DNA from: Neisseria sicca 4320
Lineage (GTDB): Bacteria > Pseudomonadota > Gammaproteobacteria > Burkholderiales > Neisseriaceae
Length of the DNA stretch: 5,564 nt
NCBI RefSeq assembly: GCF_000193735.1
Contig: NZ_AEPF01000005.1
Location: 1-5,564, forward strand
Direction: 5' to 3'
In this document: positions 1 to 4,204 of the stretch, piece by piece
Layout of the letters: each line of letters begins with the position of its first letter
Position numbering within the stretch: position 1 is the stretch's first letter
The notes under the pieces: generated by a model
Seen by the model: only the letters and a program-made list of their open reading frames with translations
Told to the model about the DNA's origin: nothing
Database searches by the model: none
Program-made: the position numbers and the translations under genes

Positions 1-34
1 CGGTTTGTGAATTGGATTAGACACAAACTGCCTT

Positions 35-46
35 TTCAGACGACCT
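35..46 (-). repeat. DNA uptake sequence, exact AGGTCGTCTGAA
   Basis: The exact 12-mer is read on the minus strand, 16 bases past the recN stop. DUS are bound by the minor pilin ComP during natural transformation. This copy is unpaired inside the window and has no adjacent inverted partner, so it is not by itself a DUS-type hairpin terminator. Confidence 0.9.
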
Positions 47-61
47 CTCTCTATTTTGCGT

Positions 62-1723
62 TTAAGCGGCGGCAAGACTGATTAACTCTGCCGCGTGGCT
101 GCGGGTCGTGTCGGTAATGATTTCCCCGCCAAGCATACGGGCGATTTCTTCGATACGCTGTTGGTGATCCAACACGCTGATTTCGCTGACGGTTTGTTCG
201 CCTTCGCTGTGTTTGCGAACCTGCCAATGGTTTTCACCGCAGGAAGCGACTTGCGGAAGGTGGGTCACGGCAAGCACTTGGTGCTTTTTGCCCAAAGCGC
301 GCAGGGCTTTGCCGACCATTTCCGCTACACCGCCACCGATACCGGTATCGACTTCGTCAAAAATCAGCGTGGGAACTTGCGTGTATTGGCTGGTCACAAC
401 CTGCAAGGCAAGGCTGATGCGGGCAAGTTCGCCGCCGGACGCGACTTTGTTCAGCGGACGGGACGGATTGCCTTTGTTGGCGGCAACTTGGAACTGAACC
501 TGCTCCAAGCCGTGCGCAGTGGGGGAAGACGGCAGCAGGACGATGTCGAAACGCGCGCCTTTCATGGCGAGATGCTGCATATGTCCGGTCGTTTCCTCGC
601 CCAACCTGCCCGCCGCCTGATGGCGCATGGCGGAAAGAACGTGGGCGGCTTCCTGATATTCGGCAAGATTGCGGGCGACGGTTTGCGTCAATGCTTCCAA
701 ATCGGCGGCGGCTTGCAGGCTTTGCAGACGCTCGTCGATTTCAGCCAGCTTTTGCGGCAAGGCTTCAGGCTCGATGCGGTATTTCCGCGCCATCCCCATC
801 ATCTCGCCCATACGCTGTTCCTGCGCCGCTAATTCGTTGGGATCAATGTCGCTGCGGCCTGCGACGTCACGCATATTGGCACTGATTTCACCCAGTTCTG
901 CTTCAATGCTCGACAGCATATTCAGGCTCTCGGCGAAACGCGGCTCGATGTTTTGCAGATTGGTCAATAACTTTTGGCATTGATAAATTTGACGTTGGAT
1001 GCCGTTGTCGCCATCAATGTAGTCGCCGACTTCTTCGGCGGCTTGCAGCAATTCGGCGGAATGGGCAAGGCTATCGTGGCTTTGGCTGAGGGCTTCCCAT
1101 TCGCCTTGTTTAACGTCCAACTGGTTCAATTCGTTGAACTGCCATTCCAAACGCTCACGCTCGATAATGATGGTCTCGGCGTGTTCCTGCGCCTCTTGGA
1201 GGGCTTTTTTCGCATTGACCCAGTTTTGATAAAGCTGTCTGACGGTTTCCGCCTGCGCCTTACTACCTGCAAATGCGTCCAACAATTCGCGCTGGGCGGA
1301 TTCTTGATTGAGGGAATGGTGGGCGTTTTGCCCGTGGATGTCGATAAGCTGCCCGCCGATGGCTTTGAGCTGCGCCAGCGTAGCTGCCTGATTGTTGATA
1401 AAGCTGCGGCTTTTCCCTTTGGCATCGATGATGCGGCGGATGCTGAGTTCTTCCGCATCTTCGTCTAGAAAACCCTGCTCCTGCAATTGGGCTTTGAGAT
1501 CGGGCAAAAGGCTGATGTCAAACAATGCCGACAACTGCGCTTCCTTCGCGCCGCTGCGGATTTGGCTGTAATCGGCTTTGTCGCCCAATAGAAGCCCGAT
1601 GGCGTCCAACGTAATCGATTTGCCCGCGCCTGTTTCGCCGGTCAAGACGGTAAAACCGCTTTGGAAATCCAGATTGAGGTTTTCAACAATGACAAAATCG
1701 CTCAGGGAAAGTGCCAACAGCAT
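62..1723 (-). CDS. recN: DNA repair protein RecN (SMC-like ATPase)
   Basis: RecN is a cytoplasmic SMC/ABC-type ATPase that acts early in double-strand-break repair together with RecA. The 553-residue product has the family's usual length and looks complete. Visible motifs, in order, are Walker A GETGAGKS (29-36), the RecN-type HGQ segment (130-132, followed by NAHHSL), a long Gln/Glu/Ala-rich coiled-coil middle (about 150-370), the ABC signature SGGEL (429-433), Walker B LIFDEVDTGIGG (453-464) and the switch histidine in VTHLPQVAS (H488). The ATG start is supported by AAGGA at 1732-1736, eight bases upstream, and by the conserved opening MLLALSLSDFVIVENL. The gene appears to stand alone and be read from its own promoter near 1779-1807. 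I saw no LexA-type CTGT-N8-ACAG box, which fits the known absence of a classical SOS response in pathogenic Neisseria. The identification is firm. Confidence 0.97.
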   Translation of the reverse strand: MLLALSLSDFVIVENLNLDFQSGFTVLTGETGAGKSITLDAIGLLLGDKADYSQIRSGAKEAQLSALFDISLLPDLKAQLQEQGFLDEDAEELSIRRIIDAKGKSRSFINNQAATLAQLKAIGGQLIDIHGQNAHHSLNQESAQRELLDAFAGSKAQAETVRQLYQNWVNAKKALQEAQEHAETIIIERERLEWQFNELNQLDVKQGEWEALSQSHDSLAHSAELLQAAEEVGDYIDGDNGIQRQIYQCQKLLTNLQNIEPRFAESLNMLSSIEAELGEISANMRDVAGRSDIDPNELAAQEQRMGEMMGMARKYRIEPEALPQKLAEIDERLQSLQAAADLEALTQTVARNLAEYQEAAHVLSAMRHQAAGRLGEETTGHMQHLAMKGARFDIVLLPSSPTAHGLEQVQFQVAANKGNPSRPLNKVASGGELARISLALQVVTSQYTQVPTLIFDEVDTGIGGGVAEMVGKALRALGKKHQVLAVTHLPQVASCGENHWQVRKHSEGEQTVSEISVLDHQQRIEEIARMLGGEIITDTTRSHAAELISLAAA

Positions 1724-1778
1724 GGTAGTATTCCTTAGTAAATCGACCGCGTATCGGCGGCTAACTTTAGATATGCTG

Positions 1779-1807
1779 ATTATAACTAAGATTTTTTATA
1801 GTTTGAA
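1779..1807 (-). promoter_or_regulatory. Predicted sigma-70 promoter of recN
   Basis: On the minus strand, a perfect -10 TATAAT (1784 to 1779) lies 17 bases after a -35 of TTCAAA (1807 to 1802, 4/6 to consensus). Transcription would begin near 1772, giving a leader of roughly 50 bases before the recN ATG. It sits in the AT-rich gap at a sensible distance, and nothing else on this strand needs it. The -35 is inside a perfect inverted repeat, noted separately. No transcript data support it. Confidence 0.6.
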
Positions 1808-1821
1808 TAAGATTTTCTATA
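1787..1821. repeat. Short direct repeat, 21-bp period
   Basis: The 14-mers at 1787-1800 (TAAGATTTTTTATA) and 1808-1821 (TAAGATTTTCTATA) match at 13 of 14 positions and are offset by 21 bp. The same offset separates the centres of the overlapping inverted repeat, so the recN promoter spacer and upstream DNA may descend from a small tandem duplication. Low base complexity limits the weight of this. Confidence 0.35.
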
Positions 1822-1831
1822 TTTATTCAAA
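1802..1831. repeat. Perfect 9-bp inverted repeat over the recN -35
   Basis: TTTGAATAA (1802-1810) and TTATTCAAA (1823-1831) are exact reverse complements separated by 12 bases. The arm centres are 21 bp apart, about two helical turns. One arm coincides with the predicted -35 of recN. A dimeric DNA-binding protein could use such a site as an operator. The region is strongly AT-rich, which makes chance palindromes more likely, so function is inferred from placement only. Confidence 0.45.
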
Positions 1832-1894
1832 TTTTTCTTATTGAATTTTTATACATCTGATTTTTATTATTTTATTTACAACACTTTCAAAATT

Positions 1895-1918
1895 AAGTCG
1901 TCTGAATAGGCCGTCGAA
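1895..1918 (+). repeat. Tandem DUS: one-mismatch copy plus decayed copy
   Basis: AAGTCGTCTGAA (1895-1906) differs from the local consensus only at its second base. One base later, AGGCCGTCGAA (1908-1918) equals the AG-type DUS AGGCCGTCTGAA with its single T after GTC deleted. Two uptake-sequence-like units thus lie head to tail between the recN promoter and the ackA terminator. The first should be recognisable to the uptake machinery; the second is probably a relic. Confidence 0.65.
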
Positions 1919-1931
1919 AACAGTCGGCAAC

Positions 1932-1962
1932 AAAAAAACCTGCCGCTTCGGGCAGGTTTTTT
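1932..1962 (-). terminator. Rho-independent terminator of ackA
   Basis: A six-base GC-rich stem CCTGCC (1939-1944) / GGCAGG (1951-1956) encloses a six-base loop. An A tract (1932-1938) and a T tract (1957-1962) flank it and extend the pairing. Read on the minus strand it follows the ackA stop by about 18 bases and ends in seven Ts. It is symmetrical enough to work in both directions, but no plus-strand gene ends here, so its job is most likely to stop ackA transcription before recN. Confidence 0.9.
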
Positions 1963-1980
1963 ATCGGATGATGCGCTGTA

Positions 1981-3177
1981 TTACAGGCCGCTCAGACGGG
2001 CGGTGTCGTGTGCAATCATCAATTCTTCGTTGGTCGGAATCACAACGGCGACGGCTGCGCTGTCGGCAGTCGTAATCACGCCTGCGTTACCGAAGCGGGC
2101 TTTCAGGTTGGCTTCGTGGTCGGCTTTCAGACCGAGGAAGCCCAAGTAGCCGAGTACGCGCTCGCGGATGATGTCGGAGTTTTCGCCAATACCGCCGGTG
2201 AAGACGAGTGCGTCAAGACCGCCGGCTGCGACAGCCATGCTGCCGATGTATTTGGCGAGGCGGTAGATGAAGATTTCCAGAGCCAGTTTGGCACCTGCGT
2301 GGCCGTTGGCAGCTTCTTCTTCGATGGTACGGCAGTCGTTGGACAAACCTGAGATACCGAGCAGACCTGATTTTTTGTTCAGCATGTCGGTGATTTGGGC
2401 GATGGTCATGTTGGCATTTTCAGCCAAGAAGCTAAACACTGCGGGATCGATGTCGCCGCTGCGGGTACCCATGACCAAACCTTCCAGCGGGGTCAGGCCC
2501 ATGCTGGTATCGCGTGATTCGCCGTTGGCGACGGCGGTAATAGATGCGCCGTTACCCAAGTGGGCAATTACCATGCGCAGGTCTTTTTTGTTTTTACCGA
2601 GGAAACGGGCGGTTTCATCGGAAACGTAGCGGTAGCTGGTACCGTGCGCGCCGTAACGACGCAAGCCGTATTTTTCATACAGTTCATGCGGAATAGCGTA
2701 GGTGTAGGCATGTTCCGGCATGGTTTGGTGGAAGGCGGTGTCGAAAACGACGACGTTGGGCAGGCCTTTGAAAATGCTTTGTGCGGCACGCAGACCCAAG
2801 AGGTGCGCGGGGTTGTGCAGCGGAGCGAGCGGAATACATTTTTCGATGCCGGCGATGACTTCGTCGTCAACGAGGATGGATTCGCTGTACAGTTCGCCGC
2901 CGCTGACGACGCGGTGGCCGATGGCGCCGATGCGGCTGTCGAGACCGTGGGCTTTGAGTTCTTCCATCAGGGCTTCAACTGCGCCGGTGTGGTCGGGCTT
3001 GTCGGACAGATCGACTTTATGTTTTTCGCCGTTTACTTTGAACGTGATGTAAGCATCGGGCAGGTTGAGTTTTTCGGCAAGGCAGCTGAGCAGGACTTCA
3101 CCGGTGTCGTTATCCAGCACGGCACCTTTGAGGGATGAGCTGCCGCAGTTCAAAACTAAGATGAGTTTTTGGGTCAT
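1981..3177 (-). CDS. ackA: Acetate kinase
   Basis: Acetate kinase interconverts acetate + ATP and acetyl phosphate + ADP. With phosphotransacetylase it forms the acetate overflow and acetate activation route in the cytoplasm. The 398-residue product matches the family length of about 400. Signature elements are NCGSSSLK (10-17), GHRVVSGGE (87-95, with the substrate-binding Arg89), FDTAFH (145-150, with the catalytic-type Asp146), GAHGTS (176-181), HLGNGAS (206-212), the RSGDIDP stretch (Arg239-Pro245), the nucleotide-binding FTGGIGEN (326-333) and the C-terminal NEE (383-385). The ATG start has CAGGAG (3187-3192) nine bases upstream. The gene is complete and monocistronic here, with its own terminator. 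No pta lies next to it, unlike the enteric ackA-pta arrangement. Neisseria genomes can carry more than one acetate kinase gene, so this may not be the only copy. Confidence 0.98.
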   Translation of the reverse strand: MTQKLILVLNCGSSSLKGAVLDNDTGEVLLSCLAEKLNLPDAYITFKVNGEKHKVDLSDKPDHTGAVEALMEELKAHGLDSRIGAIGHRVVSGGELYSESILVDDEVIAGIEKCIPLAPLHNPAHLLGLRAAQSIFKGLPNVVVFDTAFHQTMPEHAYTYAIPHELYEKYGLRRYGAHGTSYRYVSDETARFLGKNKKDLRMVIAHLGNGASITAVANGESRDTSMGLTPLEGLVMGTRSGDIDPAVFSFLAENANMTIAQITDMLNKKSGLLGISGLSNDCRTIEEEAANGHAGAKLALEIFIYRLAKYIGSMAVAAGGLDALVFTGGIGENSDIIRERVLGYLGFLGLKADHEANLKARFGNAGVITTADSAAVAVVIPTNEELMIAHDTARLSGL

Positions 3178-3197
3178 TTGTTGTGGCTCCTGAAGGT

Positions 3198-3209
3198 TTC
3201 AGACGACCT
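3198..3209 (-). repeat. DNA uptake sequence, exact, in the ackA leader
   Basis: An exact AGGTCGTCTGAA lies on the minus strand, 20 bases upstream of the ackA ATG and just upstream of its ribosome binding site. Its CTGAA end can pair with the TTCAG next to the Shine-Dalgarno sequence, giving a small hairpin at 3190-3202. It would lie in the ackA mRNA leader if transcription starts upstream, as predicted. Confidence 0.9.
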
Positions 3210-3355
3210 GTGTAGGCAGTATCGGCAATCTGTTCTTTGTCGTGGATATACCGCCAAACATCTCCCGCAGGCATAGTGGATGCGCTTGTGGTTCGAGCCG
3301 GGCGTTTGCGCGGCAGACCGTATCGGTTGGTGGCGTAAAATCTATGAAAGAAAAA

Positions 3356-3383
3356 ATTATCGTTACATTCGGAATGGCGGCAA
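3356..3383 (-). promoter_or_regulatory. Candidate ackA promoter
   Basis: On the minus strand, TTGCCG (3383 to 3378, 4/6 to the -35 consensus) is followed after 16 bases by GATAAT (3361 to 3356, 5/6 to the -10 consensus). Transcription would start near 3349, leaving a leader of about 170 bases before ackA. I found no better pair closer to the gene. The long leader may hold regulatory structure, but none is recognisable as a known riboswitch. Confidence 0.4.
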
Positions 3384-3432
3384 CTTTATGAATGTTGCTT
3401 TCCGTGTGGCTTCTGCCGCCGCTGATTCGGCG

Positions 3433-3444
3433 GGGTCGTCTGAA
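3433..3444 (+). repeat. DNA uptake sequence, one mismatch (GGGTCGTCTGAA)
   Basis: This copy matches the local 12-mer at all positions but the first. The 10-base core GTCGTCTGAA is intact. It abuts the GC-rich hairpin at 3416-3433 and is unpaired with any close inverted copy. Confidence 0.8.
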
Positions 3445-3573
3445 ATCGGTTGATGAATGTAAACCGCGCTATTCTAGCAAAAAACGGGTTCGGCTGCTTG
3501 GCTTAATGTTTGACTTGGAACAGGCGTGGAGCAATCAAGGAAGATATTGATGTTTAAAGGGAAACGGTTTGTT

Positions 3574-3585
3574 TTCAGACGACCT
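3574..3585 (-). repeat. DNA uptake sequence, exact; half of a wide inverted pair
   Basis: An exact AGGTCGTCTGAA on the minus strand. Together with the plus-strand copy at 3660-3671 it gives a perfect 12-bp complementary pair (3572-3583 with 3662-3673) separated by 78 bases. The loop is much longer than in typical DUS terminators. Confidence 0.9.
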
Positions 3586-3609
3586 GTCGAACGCGGTGGC
3601 GCAAAGCCC

Positions 3610-3638
3610 TTTGCAGGGGCGTGTCAAACTGTTACATT
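3610..3638 (+). promoter_or_regulatory. Candidate promoter of the unknown-ccoS-MFS operon
   Basis: TTTGCA (3610-3615, 4/6 to -35) is followed after 17 bases by TACATT (3633-3638, 4/6 to -10), with an extended -10 TG at 3630-3631. The predicted start near 3645 would give a leader of about 57 bases to the ATG at 3702, or about 15 to the ATG at 3660. It is the best pair I can find upstream of the operon, but it is modest. Confidence 0.35.
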
Positions 3639-3659
3639 TAGACAATTTTTGTGTTCACT

Positions 3660-3671
3660 ATGTCGTCTGAA
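3660..3671 (+). repeat. DNA uptake sequence, one mismatch, containing an ATG
   Basis: ATGTCGTCTGAA differs from the local consensus at its second base only. The change creates an ATG in frame with the downstream unknown gene, so the DUS could encode Met-Ser-Ser-Glu as an N-terminus. The A and T also match the AT prefix of the meningococcal-type DUS, although the core remains the GTCGTCTGAA form. Confidence 0.8.
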
Positions 3672-3701
3672 AAAAGCGGCAGCCTTTTAAGATTCTTTGA
3701 T

Positions 3702-4007
3702 ATGCACTATTTCAGTATCCAAACGCAACAAGGCGCCCATGTGGGCTTTTTCATCATGCTGCCGGATGACGAATCCGAAACGCAGTCGCAGAGCGGGCGT
3801 TTTGCCGTCAAGCTGCAAAGTGAAGAAGGCGTGGCGGCGGAGGCTTTGGCTCCTTTCGAGCAAACGGAGATTCCGCAATATTGGCGCGTCGTGAAAGACC
3901 ATATCGAGCTGTTTTTCGACGACGCCCTTGTCGGCTCGCTGCGCAACGAATATCTGACCGTATCGGGACAGACTTTCGTCTTAACCGATTTGACCGGAGC
4001 GATGTGA
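3702..4007 (+). CDS. Conserved-looking acidic protein of unknown function
   Basis: I do not recognise this family. The 101-residue product has no signal peptide and no membrane segment, so it is probably cytoplasmic. It is strongly acidic: 15 Asp/Glu against 5 Lys/Arg, with an acidic cluster DDESE at 22-26. Alternating hydrophobic residues (FSIQT near the start, GFFIML 15-20, WRVV 61-64, IELFF 68-72, TFVLTDL 91-97) suggest a small beta-rich domain. Its stop shares one base with the ccoS start (TGATG), so it is very likely a real gene translated together with ccoS. The start is uncertain. ATG 3702 has only a weak AAGA nine bases upstream. In-frame alternatives are ATG 3660 (115 aa, inside a DUS) and GTG 3651 (118 aa), and neither has a Shine-Dalgarno sequence. 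I prefer 3702 because the extension would consist largely of DUS-derived codons. Confidence 0.75.
   Translation: MHYFSIQTQQGAHVGFFIMLPDDESETQSQSGRFAVKLQSEEGVAAEALAPFEQTEIPQYWRVVKDHIELFFDDALVGSLRNEYLTVSGQTFVLTDLTGAM
3996..3999 (+). promoter_or_regulatory. Ribosome binding site choosing the ccoS start
   Basis: GGAG inside the end of the upstream gene lies seven bases before ATG 4007. The next in-frame ATG (4016) would be sixteen bases away, so the site favours the 65-residue form of CcoS. Confidence 0.65.
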
Positions 4008-4204
4008 TGGAAAGTATGTTTATTTTGGTGCCCATCAGCATCATTTTGGCATTTGCCATCGGCTATTTTTTCTGGTGGTCGGGCAAAAACGGACAGTTTG
4101 ACGATCTCGAAGGACCGGCACACCGCATCCTGATGGACGACGATTCCACCGACAAGCTGCTTGAAAACGAAATAGAAAAAGAAGAACAAAAATCCGAAAA
4201 ATGA
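4007..4204 (+). CDS. ccoS: cbb3-type cytochrome oxidase assembly protein CcoS
   Basis: CcoS is a small inner-membrane protein needed for maturation of the high-affinity cbb3 cytochrome c oxidase, where it is linked to cofactor insertion into the catalytic subunit. The 65-residue product has one N-terminal membrane helix (about residues 4-24, FILVPISIILAFAIGYFFWW). It is followed by the family hallmark GQFDDLEGPAHRILMDDD (29-46) and a charged Glu/Lys-rich tail (52-65). Length and layout match the family. It overlaps the preceding gene by one base and the following one by four (ATGA), so all three are probably made from one mRNA. The usual partners ccoN-O-P, ccoG, ccoH and ccoI are not in this window. 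Confidence 0.95.
   Translation: MESMFILVPISIILAFAIGYFFWWSGKNGQFDDLEGPAHRILMDDDSTDKLLENEIEKEEQKSEK

Larger units (their letters stand above)
3344..3550 (+). pseudogene. Possible small membrane-protein frame broken by TGA
   Basis: One frame reads ATG at 3344, 15 codons (MKEKIIVTFGMAATL), a TGA at 3389-3391, then an ATG immediately after it (3392) and 52 further codons to a TGA ending at 3550. Ignoring the internal stop, the joined peptide would have charged residues, a hydrophobic stretch of about 25 residues crossing the stop, and an RRGR-rich, cysteine-containing basic tail. That pattern resembles a single-pass membrane peptide. Neither ATG has a clear Shine-Dalgarno sequence, and a DUS lies inside the frame (encoding part of GRLK). 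It could be a decayed gene, two tiny overlapping genes, or chance. I do not recognise a family. Confidence 0.2.
3178..3701. other. Divergent intergenic region, ackA to unknown/ccoS operon
   Basis: This 524-base stretch between two divergent transcription units contains no convincing long gene. It holds the ackA ribosome binding site and candidate promoter, three DUS copies plus a fourth overlapping a possible start codon, a GC-rich hairpin (CCGCCG 3416-3421 / CGGCGG 3428-3433), an interrupted small frame (3344-3550) and a candidate rightward promoter (3610-3638). The part from about 3210 to 3335 shows nothing I can name. I see no tRNA, insertion sequence or CRISPR repeat. Confidence 0.6.

Noticed and set aside
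3..28. Inverted repeat GTTTGTG (3-9) / CACAAAC (22-28) as a recN terminator
   Set aside because: The stem is seven base pairs with a 12-base loop and is AT-leaning, and no T tract follows on the recN strand within the window. A weak hairpin is all that can be claimed.
95..832. Long plus-strand open frame (245 codons) opposite recN
   Set aside because: It is antisense to the strongly supported recN, has no family motifs or ribosome binding site, and arises from the GC-rich codon pattern of the real gene.
1740..1890. AT-rich gap as horizontally acquired or phage-related DNA
   Set aside because: It is only about 150 bases, holds a well-formed promoter, and both flanking genes look native; AT-rich promoter regions are normal here.
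2008..3138. Several plus-strand open frames opposite ackA
   Set aside because: They are shadows of ackA, whose full set of conserved motifs fixes the coding strand and frame.
3199..3261. Twenty-codon minus-strand frame in the ackA leader as a leader peptide
   Set aside because: A GGGAG stretch lies only one base before its ATG, too close to act as a ribosome binding site, and the peptide has no codon bias suggesting attenuation.
3286..3303. TGGTTCGAGCC resembling the T-arm of a tRNA
   Set aside because: The flanking bases do not form the five-pair T stem, and no acceptor, D or anticodon arms can be found around it.
3416..3433. GC-rich hairpin CCGCCG/CGGCGG as a terminator
   Set aside because: No T tract follows on either strand, and no gene ends just before it.
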